DNA of 64,000 nt from JAHFUA01 sp963733935 (GTDB taxonomy: Bacteria; Acidobacteriota; Terriglobia; Terriglobales; Acidobacteriaceae), in NCBI GenBank assembly GCA_963733935.1, contig CAVTEQ010000003.1, positions 248,001-312,000 on the forward strand, written 5' to 3'. The position numbers were made by a program, and so were the translations under genes. The number at the start of each line of letters is the position of its first letter. The first letter of the stretch is position 1. The notes under the pieces were generated by a model. That model had not been told where the DNA came from. It was given only the letters and a program-made list of their open reading frames with translations, and did no database searches. Of this stretch, positions 42,194 to 50,871 are shown in pieces.

Positions 42194-43087
42194 CTACTTC
42201 GCTCCCTGCTTCTCGGAGAACTCCGCCAGCTCCTTGAGCATCTCGTAGGGAAGATTGGTGATGCCGCTGATCTTGCGGCCGTTCATGAACACCGTGGGAG
42301 TGCCGCTGACGCCCACCGTCCGGCCCAGCTCCTGCGATTCGCGTATCTGTTTGGCGGTATCCGGGCTGGCGGCGCAGGCGGCAGCTTTGGCGGCATCGGC
42401 GCCGGCAGCGGTGGCGTGTTCTTTCATCTTGGCTTCGGAGTTCTGCGCGTCGATCGCGAGCTGATCGTCATAGATGCCGTTCACGAATTTCCAGAACGCG
42501 GCGTTGTTCTCTTTGCCGATGCACTGTGCCCAGGCGGCTGCCTGGAAGGCCCAGGGATGCGCCGCTTCGAGCGGGAATTGCTGAAAGACCAGGCGCGCGT
42601 TGGGAAAGTCGCCCATGAGCTTGTCGATGATGGGCTGCGCAGTCTTGCAGTGCGGGCATTGCAGGTCGCTGAACTCGACGATGGTCAGGCTGGATTTCGC
42701 CGGGCCGCGCGCGATGCCGGTGGTGCTGGCGCCCAGCGCCTGGCGCGCGGGCACGAACGGATCGTCGCCGAACGGGATGATGTCGCCGCTGAAGGCGTAC
42801 TTCTCATCGGGCGTGACGTAGAGCAGCATCTGCTGCTGCTGCCCTCCCTTTTCCATCGCCACCGCAACTTCGGCGAAGCCGGGAACTTCGGATGGCCGGA
42901 TCGCCGACACCTGCCAGGTGATGCTCGAGTCGTAGCCGAACCAGTGCTTCATGAACGAGTCCACGGTGGCTTGGCTGGGCAGGTGCTGCGAAGCGGGCGC
43001 GGCGGGCAGGCTGGAAGCGGTGTCGGCGCGCTGGCCCCAGCAGGTCGCCGCCAGCAGCAAGATCAGGATGGAAAGCGTGCGCGGCAT
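42194..43087 (-). CDS. DsbA-family thiol-disulfide oxidoreductase
   Basis: A 297-residue exported protein: signal peptide (RTLSILILLLAATCWG), a first domain of about 100 residues (VDSFMKHWFGYDSSITWQVS), and a thioredoxin-fold DsbA/DsbG domain with the CPHC active site at residues 144-147 and the cis-Pro loop in VSGTPTVFMNG. It probably introduces or isomerises disulfides in envelope proteins such as the Cys-rich secreted protein at 22202. ATG 43087 has AAAGGA six bases upstream. It lies 11 bp after nadE. Confidence 0.88.
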   Translation of the reverse strand: MPRTLSILILLLAATCWGQRADTASSLPAAPASQHLPSQATVDSFMKHWFGYDSSITWQVSAIRPSEVPGFAEVAVAMEKGGQQQQMLLYVTPDEKYAFSGDIIPFGDDPFVPARQALGASTTGIARGPAKSSLTIVEFSDLQCPHCKTAQPIIDKLMGDFPNARLVFQQFPLEAAHPWAFQAAAWAQCIGKENNAAFWKFVNGIYDDQLAIDAQNSEAKMKEHATAAGADAAKAAACAASPDTAKQIRESQELGRTVGVSGTPTVFMNGRKISGITNLPYEMLKELAEFSEKQGAK

Positions 43088-43098
43088 GATGTCCTTTC

Positions 43099-44740
43099 TC
43101 ATACGTCCGATTTCTGGGCGATGGGGAAACGGCGTCCCATGCCGAAAGCTTTCTCGGTGATCTTGATTCCGGGCGCGGCCTGCTGGCGCTTGTACTCGCT
43201 GCGCTCGACCATGCGCGCCACCTTGCGCACCAGGCCGAGATCGTACTGATGCTCGGCGGCGATCTGCTCCGGCGTCTTCAGGTCCTCGATGTAGGCTTCG
43301 AGGATGGTGTCCAGCACTTCGTAGGGCGGCAGCGTGTCCTGGTCGGTCTGGTTCGGGCGCAACTCCGCCGAGGGCGGCTTCTCCAGCGTGGACTTCGGGA
43401 TCACCGGCCGGCGCGCGTTCACGTACTGCGCGAGGCGATAAACCATGGTCTTGGGCACGTCGGAGATCACCGCCATGCCGCCGGCCATGTCGCCGTACAG
43501 CGTGCAGTAGCCGACCGCCAGCTCCGACTTGTTGCCGGTCGAGAGCACCAGCGCCCCGAATTTGTTGGAGAGCGCCATCAGCAGCGTGCCGCGAATCCGC
43601 GCCTGGAGATTTTCTTCGGTCTCGTCCTCGGCGCGCCCGGCAAAGACTTGCTGCAGCGACTTGCGGAAGTCGTCGAAGACTTCGCTGATGCGCAACACCT
43701 CGAAGCGGATGCCGAGGTTGGTCGCAAGGGCGCGGGCATCATCCATGGAGCCGCGCGAGGAATATGGCCCCGGCATGCTGACGCCGGTGACGTTGTCGGC
43801 GCCGAGCGCATCGACGGCAATGCAAGCCGTCAGGCGCCGAATCGATGCCGCCGCTCAGCCCGACGATCACTCGCTCAAAGCCGCACTTGCGCACGTAGTC
43901 GCGCGTGCCCAGCACCAGCGCGGCATAGCCACTGGCTTCCGCGCCCTCAATCTGCGGGTGCTTGTCGCCGGCGAGCGTCTCGGTGTCGAGAAAGACCAGA
44001 TCTTCTTCGAACGACTTGGCCTGCGCCACCACTTCGCCCGCGGGGCCGAGCGCCAGGCTGGAACCGTCGAAGACCAGTTGATCGTTGCCGCCGACCTGGT
44101 TCACCATCACCAGCGGCGCCTTGTACTGTCGCGCGATGGCCGCCAGCATGCGCGTGCGGAACTCGCGCTTGCCGAGATGGAAGGGCGAAGCGGAGATGTT
44201 GATCATGAAGTTGCCGCCGGCGGTCATCAGCATTTCCACGGGATCGACGCCGTAGAGGCGGCGGTCCCAGAAGTGCTTGTCGTTCCAGGCGTCCTCGCAG
44301 ACGGTGAGCGCCAGTTTGCGGCCGGCGAGGGGAATGATCTCCTGCTTGCCGGCGGGGGCAAAGTTGCGCGCTTCGTCGAAGACGTCGTAGGTGGGCAGCA
44401 GCATCTTCGACTGGATGAAGTCGACGCGGCCGTCGCGCAGCATCGCCGCCGAGTTCATCACCGACTTGCCGGTCTTCTCGTGTGCCGGCGTTACCAGCCC
44501 GCAGATCACGGCAATGCCGCGCGTGCTCTCGGCAATCTCCGCCGCGGTGCGGCAGTTGGCGGCCACGAACGAAGGCTTTTCCACCAGGTCCCGCGGTGGG
44601 TACCCGCACACGCACAGTTCGGAGAAGACGATGAGCTCTGCTCCTCCGCTGCGAGCGCGCTGCGCGTACTCGATAATCTTGGCAGCGTTGCCCTGGAAAT
44701 CCCCCACCGTGGGATTGATCTGCCCGAGCGCGATCTTCAC
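43099..44740 (-). CDS. nadE: Glutamine-dependent NAD+ synthetase, one-base frameshift
   Basis: About 546 residues after correction. The N-terminal nitrilase-type glutaminase has the Glu-Lys-Cys triad regions (VFSELCVCGYPPRDL, FIQSKMLLPTYDVF, LTVCEDAWND). The C-terminal ATP pyrophosphatase has the P-loop GLSGGIDSA. Near 43834 one extra base breaks the frame right after that loop; removing it continues LTACIAVDALGADNVTG and the rest of the synthetase (LSTGNKSELAVGYCTLYGD). It makes NAD+ from nicotinate adenine dinucleotide. Corrected length is normal. It begins shortly after an inverted-repeat element. Confidence 0.92.
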
Positions 44741-44765
44741 GCTAACAGTTTACGCGAGAACAGCT

Positions 44766-44835
44766 GCCACAGAGGCACGGAGTCACAGATGAATTCCATG
44801 TCCGGTTCCTCTTTGTGTCTCTGTGCCTCGGTGGC
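44766..44835. repeat. Gene-less CACAGAG inverted-repeat element
   Basis: A 70-bp element between lysC and nadE. The arms (GCCACAGAGGCACGGAGTCA and the reverse complement of GCCACCGAGGCACAGAGACA) match the GxxExxY-element ends with a few changes; most are not compensated, so the copy is decaying. Confidence 0.65.
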
Positions 44836-44842
44836 AGATGAT

Positions 44843-46216
44843 CTACGCGAACACGTTGGGGTCGAGCTCGCTGAAGAAGGTCTGGTGCAGGCGGCGCACG
44901 GCTTCGGGCACGTCGTCTTCTTCGACCACGAAGGTGATGTTGATCTCCGAAGCGCCCTGCGAAATCATGCGCACGTTGATGTCGGCGATAGCGGTGAACA
45001 CTTTGGCGGCGACGCCCGGAGTGGCGCGGATATTCTCACCCACCAGGCAGATGATCGCCTTGCGGCCTTCGTACTTAACGTAAGCGAGTTTGTCGAGATC
45101 GGCGGCAATCGCCGGAATGGCTTCGTTCGAATCGACGGTGAGCGAAACGCTGACCTCCGAGGTCGAGACCACGTCGACCGCGCAGTGGTGACGGTCGAAA
45201 ACCTCGAAGATGGACTTCAGGAAGCCGTGCGCCATCAGCATGCGCGCCGAGACCACGTCCACCACGGTGATGCGCTTCTTGGCGGCAATGGCCTTGAAGG
45301 TGTTCGTGCAACTGGGAGCGCGAGCGGTGATGCGCGTGCCCTCGTTCTTGGGATTGCGCGAGTTCAGCACCTGCACCGGGATGTTCTTGTCGATGGCGGG
45401 CACAAGCGTGGCCGGGTGCAGCACCTTGGCGCCGAAGTAGGCCAGCTCGGCGGCTTCGTCGAAGCTGATGACTTTGATCCGCCGCGCGCCGGGACACAGG
45501 TTGGGATCGGTGGTCATCATGCCGTCCACGTCGGTCCAGATCTCGATGCGCTCCGCGCCCAGCGCCGCGCCCAGAATGGCAGCGGTGAAGTCGGAGCCGC
45601 CGCGGCCGAGCGTAGTCGTGGCGCCATCGGCGTTGGCGGCGATGAAGCCTCCCATCACCGGCACCTTGCCGGCATCGAGCAGCGGTTTCAGCCGCGAGAC
45701 AGTGCGATCGTTGGTCTCGTCGAAGATGGGAACCGCGTGGGTGTAGTTGCTGTCCGTAAGGATGCACTCGCGCGAGTCCACCAGCCGCGCCGGCAGGCCG
45801 CGCGCAGCGAACGCGGCAGCGACCATCTTGCTGGAGATGCGCTCGCCAAACGACGCGACGTTATCGCAAGTGCGCGGCGTCAGTTCGCCCACCGCCGCGA
45901 GCCCGCGCAGCAGCTCGTCCAGACTGTCGAAATCCGCTTCCAGCTCGGAATGGAATTGGGTGAAGACGCCCGTCCCCAGCAGTTCGCCGGCGGCGGTGTA
46001 ATGCCGCTCGCGCAGAGCGCGGGAGAGTTGAATGGCCTTCTCGCGGTCACCGGCGCCGGCAGCGCGCGCCATGGCCAGAAGCTGGTCGGTGACTTTGGCG
46101 AGCGCGCTCACGACGACGACCGGCTTGTCCGGCAGGCGCTCGCGCACGATGCAGGCCGCGCGGTCGATAGCGGCGGCGTCCTCCACTGAGGTGCCGCCGA
46201 ATTTCATCACGATCAT
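44843..46216 (-). CDS. lysC: Aspartate kinase
   Basis: A 457-residue enzyme for the first step of Lys/Thr/Met synthesis. The kinase domain begins with KFGGTSVED and contains LGRGGSDFTAAILG and EIWTDVDGMMTTDP. Two C-terminal ACT domains (VVDVVSARMLMAHGFLKSIF; AIICLVGENIRATPGVAAKV) give feedback control. It is the monofunctional form with a C-terminal regulatory region of about 160 residues. It follows asd by 16 bp, so the two sequential enzymes of the pathway are co-expressed. Confidence 0.96.
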   Translation of the reverse strand: MIVMKFGGTSVEDAAAIDRAACIVRERLPDKPVVVVSALAKVTDQLLAMARAAGAGDREKAIQLSRALRERHYTAAGELLGTGVFTQFHSELEADFDSLDELLRGLAAVGELTPRTCDNVASFGERISSKMVAAAFAARGLPARLVDSRECILTDSNYTHAVPIFDETNDRTVSRLKPLLDAGKVPVMGGFIAANADGATTTLGRGGSDFTAAILGAALGAERIEIWTDVDGMMTTDPNLCPGARRIKVISFDEAAELAYFGAKVLHPATLVPAIDKNIPVQVLNSRNPKNEGTRITARAPSCTNTFKAIAAKKRITVVDVVSARMLMAHGFLKSIFEVFDRHHCAVDVVSTSEVSVSLTVDSNEAIPAIAADLDKLAYVKYEGRKAIICLVGENIRATPGVAAKVFTAIADINVRMISQGASEINITFVVEEDDVPEAVRRLHQTFFSELDPNVFA

Positions 46217-46232
46217 GCGAGAGGCTCGCTGG

Positions 46233-47285
46233 TCAACCGAGGTATCCCTGCGCCTTCAGCAGTTCGGCGTTCAACAGCGCCGCGCCCGCGGCCCCGCGAA
46301 TGGTGTTGTGCGAGAGCACGGTAAACTTCCAGTCCAGCAGGTTGCACGGACGCAGCCGTCCCACGCTCACCGACATTCCTCCGCCACGCTCGGCGTCGAG
46401 GCGCGGTTGCGGACGGTCGGGCGCAGCGTCATACATAATGGGCTGCTCGGGCGCGTCGGGCAGTCGCATCTCTTGCGGCTTGCCCGAGAAGCCGCGCCAG
46501 GCCTCGATCAACGCCTCCGCCTTGGCCGGCTTCGCGAGCTTCACGGCAACCGATTCGGTGTGTCCGTCCTCCACCGCCACGCGGTTGCACTGCACGCTCA
46601 TGCGGAAGGGCGCAGGCTCGATGGCGGAGCCGTTCAGCCGTCCCAGCATCTTGGGCGCCTCCTCCTCCATCTTTTCTTCTTCCTTGGCGATGTAGGGAAT
46701 CACGTTGCCCAGGATGTCGAGCGAGGCGACGCCCGGATAGCCGGCGCCGCTCACCGCCTGCATGGTGACGGCGAAGACTTCTTTCAGCCCGAACTGTTGG
46801 TGCAGCGGCGCCAGCGCCAGCACCAGTCCCATTACCGAACAATTGGAGTTGGTGACGATGAAGCCGCCCGACTTCCGCCGCCACGATTGGCATTCAATCA
46901 GCTTCAGGTGGTCGGGATTTACTTCGGGAATCACCAGCGGCACGTCTTTCTGCATGCGGAAGGCGCTGGAGTTTGAGATTACGGCGCAGCCCGCGTCGGC
47001 GAAGCGCGGCTCGAGTTCCTGCGCGATGCCGGCATCGAGTGAAGCGAAGATCAGCTTGGGCGCGCCCTCGGGATCGGCTGCCGAGACGTTCATCCTGGCC
47101 ACGCGCTCGGGGATCGGAGTGCGCAGCTTCCAGCGCGCGGCTTCGCCATACGTCTGGCCGGCCGAACGCTCCGACGCCGCCACCCACGCCACTTCGAACC
47201 AGGGATGATTCTCCAGCAACTGGATGAACCGTTGTCCCACCAGCCCGGTGGCGCCCAGAATTCCTACAGGGATTTTGCCATCCAT
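46233..47285 (-). CDS. asd: Aspartate-semialdehyde dehydrogenase (fungal/archaeal type)
   Basis: A 350-residue NADP-dependent enzyme that reduces aspartyl phosphate. Rossmann motif GILGATGLVGQRF at residues 8-20; catalytic Cys in TNSNCSVMGL; the C-terminal half has QAVSGAGYPGVASLD and the EDGHTESV segment. The overall pattern (short N-terminus, VTMQAVSGAGYPG) belongs to the fungal/archaeal-like class also found in several bacterial phyla, not the E. coli class. It forms an operon with lysC. A 75-bp inverted-repeat element lies 47 bp upstream of its start. Confidence 0.95.
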   Translation of the reverse strand: MDGKIPVGILGATGLVGQRFIQLLENHPWFEVAWVAASERSAGQTYGEAARWKLRTPIPERVARMNVSAADPEGAPKLIFASLDAGIAQELEPRFADAGCAVISNSSAFRMQKDVPLVIPEVNPDHLKLIECQSWRRKSGGFIVTNSNCSVMGLVLALAPLHQQFGLKEVFAVTMQAVSGAGYPGVASLDILGNVIPYIAKEEEKMEEEAPKMLGRLNGSAIEPAPFRMSVQCNRVAVEDGHTESVAVKLAKPAKAEALIEAWRGFSGKPQEMRLPDAPEQPIMYDAAPDRPQPRLDAERGGGMSVSVGRLRPCNLLDWKFTVLSHNTIRGAAGAALLNAELLKAQGYLG

Positions 47286-47332
47286 AGAGTTGTTCGATTT
47301 TAGCAGCAGTGAGGGGCGGACTCACCAATTGC

Positions 47333-47407
47333 TACCGCCGAGACGCCGAGTGCGCCGAGAAGTGAAAATCAAGGGAGGTTCTCGGCGTCCTCGGCGACTC
47401 GGCGGTA
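47333..47407. repeat. CGCCGAG inverted-repeat element, copy 2
   Basis: Left arm 47333-47360 (TACCGCCGAGACGCCGAGTG then CGCCGAGA) and right arm 47379-47407, separated by about 18 bp. It lies between the divergent asd and galT genes. The left arm is the exact reverse complement of the right arm of the copy at 29423. Confidence 0.7.
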
Positions 47408-47510
47408 AATCCATTCGGCGTCAGACTGAAATCCGAAATGGAACATCCTCGCACGATTTTTCATGGATTCGTAAACCAGGCAGCCCCGCGTTCTGCTATG
47501 CTGCCCCACC

Positions 47511-48533
47511 ATGCCTGAGCTGCGCCAGAACCGCTTCACCAAAGAGTGGGTGATCATGGCCACCGAGCGCGCCAAGCGCCCGGAAGAAATGCGGGTGAAG
47601 CGCGAGCCGCAGCCGCCACTCGCGCATTACGTGGCAACCTGCCCTTTCTGTGCGGGAAATGAGCACCTGGCGCCGCCGGAGATCCTGCGCTTTTCCCGGC
47701 CTGACGGCAACTGGAGCGTGCGCGTGGTGCCCAACAAGTTTGCCGCGCTCACCCGCGAAGGCGAGCCGGTGTGGCACATCGAGCGCTCGCGGCGCACCAT
47801 CCGCGGCGTGGGCATCCACGACGTGATCGTCGAGACCCCGGACCACGCGCTCACCACCGCGCTGCTTCCACCGGAGCAGGTGCAAACCATTCTGCAATGC
47901 TACCTTCAGCGCTACCACGCGGTGAGTGACGACCCGCGCGTCGCGCATATCACGATTTTCAAGAACCATGGCGTCAGCGCCGGCACCAGCCTGGAGCATC
48001 CACACTCGCAGATGATCGGCACCCCAGTCATCTCTTCGCAGGTGCGTCAACGGCTGTACGAGGCCCTCCGCCACTTCGACGAACTCGGGGAGTGCATGTT
48101 CTGCTGCATGATCGAGGAAGAGCTGGCCGAGTATAAGCGCGTGGTGCTGACCAGCGATCACTTCGTGGTAGTGGAGCCGTTCGCCTCGGCGACGCCCTTT
48201 GCCACCGCCATCTACCCGCGCCGGCACATGGCCAGCTTCGGCGACACCAGCGAAGCCGAACTCGCCGATCTTGCCGCTGTGCTGCGCACCATGCTGGCCA
48301 AGCTCTACGTCGGCCTCGACAATCCCGACTTCAACTACACCATCCGCACCGCACCCGCCGAAGTCGCCGGCGTCAAGTACTACCACTGGTATTTGAGCGT
48401 TATCCCGCGGCTCACGCGCGTTGCTGGCTTCGAGTTGGGCTCGGGGATGTTCATCAACACCGTCCTGCCGGAACATGCGACCCAGTTTCTGCGCGGCGTC
48501 AACGTCGAACAATTGACCACGGCGAGCAGTTAG
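47511..48533 (+). CDS. galT: Galactose-1-phosphate uridylyltransferase
   Basis: A 340-residue Leloir pathway enzyme of the HIT superfamily. The first zinc ligands CPFC are at residues 44-47 and the active-site HPHSQ at 163-167 (the nucleophile is the second His). A second cysteine cluster FCCM lies near residue 206, and the C-terminal half repeats the HIT fold (KYYHWYLSVIPRLT). It transfers UMP between UDP-glucose and galactose-1-phosphate; related ADP-glucose or GDP-sugar phosphorylases cannot be excluded. It stands first in a plus-strand cluster. Confidence 0.9.
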   Translation: MPELRQNRFTKEWVIMATERAKRPEEMRVKREPQPPLAHYVATCPFCAGNEHLAPPEILRFSRPDGNWSVRVVPNKFAALTREGEPVWHIERSRRTIRGVGIHDVIVETPDHALTTALLPPEQVQTILQCYLQRYHAVSDDPRVAHITIFKNHGVSAGTSLEHPHSQMIGTPVISSQVRQRLYEALRHFDELGECMFCCMIEEELAEYKRVVLTSDHFVVVEPFASATPFATAIYPRRHMASFGDTSEAELADLAAVLRTMLAKLYVGLDNPDFNYTIRTAPAEVAGVKYYHWYLSVIPRLTRVAGFELGSGMFINTVLPEHATQFLRGVNVEQLTTASS

Positions 48534-48650
48534 AAACGATTCATTCTTCGCCGATTGACACCCCACGTGCTGGATGATACTGGTAGTTCTACGCGTGCCG
48601 TGCGGCTGGGCCGGGCTGGCGGCGTCGTTCCGCCACTTCCGGAGGAGATC

Positions 48651-49016
48651 ATGCTCAAGACCAGCACCCGCAGCCTCGGCAGGGTTGTCATCGTCGATTG
48701 CTACGGCAGAATCGTCATGGGAGAGGAAACCGCCTCTCTTCGCCAGCAGGTAAAAGACTTGCTGGACCAATCGCAGCAGATCGTTCTGAATCTCGCCGAC
48801 GTTAACTATATCGACAGCAGCGGCCTGGGAACGCTGGTTGGGCTGTACACGTCCGCCCGCAATGTGGGTGGAGAGATCAAGCTGGCAGCGCTCACCGCAC
48901 GCGTCAAGGACGTGCTGCAGATCACCAAGCTGGGCTCGATCTTCGAGTTCTACGATACCCCCGAGCAAGCGGCCGCTTCCTTCGGCGGCGCCATGGCGAT
49001 GAAGCGCGCAGGATAG
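48651..49016 (+). CDS. STAS-domain anti-sigma factor antagonist
   Basis: A 121-residue single STAS domain. The phosphorylatable serine lies in NYIDSSGLGTLVG (Ser near residue 58-59), as in SpoIIAA/RsbV. The segment VIVDCYGRIVMGEE begins the fold. By analogy it competes for an anti-sigma kinase depending on its phosphorylation; no RsbW-like kinase is encoded nearby. ATG 48651 has a GGAGGAG site four bases upstream. The longer reading frame from 48555 is rejected for that reason. Confidence 0.88.
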   Translation: MLKTSTRSLGRVVIVDCYGRIVMGEETASLRQQVKDLLDQSQQIVLNLADVNYIDSSGLGTLVGLYTSARNVGGEIKLAALTARVKDVLQITKLGSIFEFYDTPEQAAASFGGAMAMKRAG

Positions 49017-49084
49017 GCGCAACGGCGCTTCACCCGGGCTCGCGGCACGCGGACCCTGGTTTACAATCGGCGGCGGCGCTTCCC

Positions 49085-50696
49085 GTGTCATCCTCGGACG
49101 CATCCCCGCCGGACCCTACTCTCTCCCATCGCCGGGAGCTGGAGCGGGAGCGCGACCGCCTGCGCCTGCTGCTCGACATCACCAATCTGCTGGTGGCGAA
49201 CCGCAACTTTCGCGAGCTCTTCATCGCCATCTCCCGGCTGCTGCGGAAGATCATCCACCACGACTATGCCGCGCTCGTCCTGCACTCGGCCAGCCGCGAC
49301 CTGCTGCGCGTCTATGCGCTGGACTTTCCCGGAGGCAAAGGTCTCATCCAGCAGGGGACCACGCTCTCCATCGCGGACTCGCCTCCGGGGCACAGCTACA
49401 GCACGCGCCATCCGCTGCTGGTGGACGATCTCTTCAGCCAGTTGACCCGCTTTCCCGCGCCCTTCACCCGCCAGATGCTGCAGGAGGGCATTCGCTCCGG
49501 ATGCTGGCTGCCGCTGGTGAATCGCGACCGCGTGCTCGGCGTGCTGAGCGTGGCTTCCAAGCGTGAATCCGCTTTCTCGCGGCAGGACCTGGATCTGCTG
49601 ACCCAGGTGGCCAATCAGGCGGCGATCGCCGTGGACAACGCGCTGGCCTTCCGCCAGATCGCCGTGCTCAACCGCAAGCTGGCCCAGGAGAAGAGTTATC
49701 TCGAAAGCGAGATCCGCACCGAGTACAACTTCGAATCGATCATCGGCGAACACCCGGTGTTGAAGCGCATTCTGCGCCAGGTGGAGACGGTCGCGCCCAC
49801 TGCCTCCACCGTCCTGATTCTGGGCGAGACCGGCACCGGCAAAGAGCTCATTGCCCGCGCCATCCACAACCTGAGCGGCCGCCGCGAGCGCACGTTCGTC
49901 AAGCTGAACTGCGCCGCCATCCCCACCGGCCTGCTTGGAAAGCGAACTCTTCGGCCACGAGAAGGGCGCGTTTACCGGCGCGATCTCGCAGAAGATCGGC
50001 CGCCTCGAGCTGGCCAGCCGGGGAACGCTCTTCCTCGACGAGGTAGGCGACATCCCGCTCGAGATCCAGCCCAAGCTCCTGCGCGCCTTGCAGGAGAAGG
50101 AATTCGAGCGCCTGGGGAGCACGCGAACGATTCACGTGGATGTGCGTCTCATCGCCGCCACCAATCGCGACCTGTCGCAGATGGTCGCGTCCCGCCAGTT
50201 TCGCAGCGACCTCTTTTACCGGATCAACGTCTTTCCCATGCAGGTGCCGCCGCTGCGCGAGCGCGCCTCTGATATTCCGTTGCTGGTGCGCTATTTTGTC
50301 CACAAGCACGCGGCCGAGAACGGCAAGCACATCGAACGCATACCCGCCGAGGCTATGGACGCACTCACCCGCTGGCCCTGGCCGGGGAATATCCGCGAGC
50401 TGGAGAACTTCATCGAGCGAGCGGTGATCTTGTCCGAGGGCGAGAGCCTGAGCCTGCCGCTGGCCGAATTGCGCTTGCCAGCTTCCGACGCCGGTTCCCG
50501 CTCCGCGGCCGAGCCGCGCTCCGCCGGCGACATCAACGAGCGCGAGCAGATCATTCAAGCCTTGAAGGAGGCCCGCGGAGTGATTGCCGGACCCGATGGC
50601 GCCGCGGCTCGCCTCGGCCTGAAGCGCACGACGCTGAATTCGCGTATCCGCAAGCTGGGCATTACCCGTGACGAGATCTGGCAGGGTTCGTCATAG
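49085..50696 (+). CDS. Sigma-54-dependent activator with GAF sensor, one-base frameshift
   Basis: About 536 residues after correction. An N-terminal coiled helix and GAF domain (residues 25-190, ending DLLTQVANQAAIAVDNALAF) is followed by a AAA+ domain with Walker A (LGETGTGKE), the GAFTGA loop that contacts sigma-54 (ELFGHEKGAFTGAI), Walker B (GTLFLDEVGDIP) and the arginine finger region (FRSDLFYRINVF), and then a Fis-type HTH (AAARLGLKRTTLNSRIRKL). One extra G near 49937 breaks the frame between GLL and ESELFGHE. The layout is that of FhlA/NorR. A GTG starts it. Isocitrate lyase follows with a sigma-54-like promoter. Confidence 0.9.
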
Positions 50697-50715
50697 TGAC
50701 GAAATTCTCGTCACT
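50695..50715 (+). promoter_or_regulatory. Perfect palindrome, candidate activator site or terminator stem
   Basis: AGTGACGA, five bases, TCGTCACT: a perfect 8-bp inverted repeat overlapping the stop codon of the activator and 91 bp upstream of the sigma-54-like -24 box. It fits an upstream activating sequence. There is no T-run after it, so it is a poor terminator. Confidence 0.55.
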
Positions 50716-50805
50716 GGGCCTCTTCGCCACTCTGGCGTAAGTTGAAGTTGTGCGCGCAAGTCATTCATTCCACAACATATATTTAATCAGGCGCAACCCC
50801 TCTCT

Positions 50806-50823
50806 TTGGCCCTGGGGGTGCAT
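50806..50823 (+). promoter_or_regulatory. Candidate sigma-54 promoter of isocitrate lyase
   Basis: TTGGCCC-TGGGGG-TGCAT with the invariant GG (50808-50809) and GC (50820-50821) exactly 10 bp apart; consensus TGGCAC-N5-TTGC. It lies 49 bp before the aceA start, with an activator gene immediately upstream. Confidence 0.6.
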
Positions 50824-50871
50824 ATATAGGACCGGCTTGGGGTCGCAGTACCCTGCCCAACGGAGAGCACT

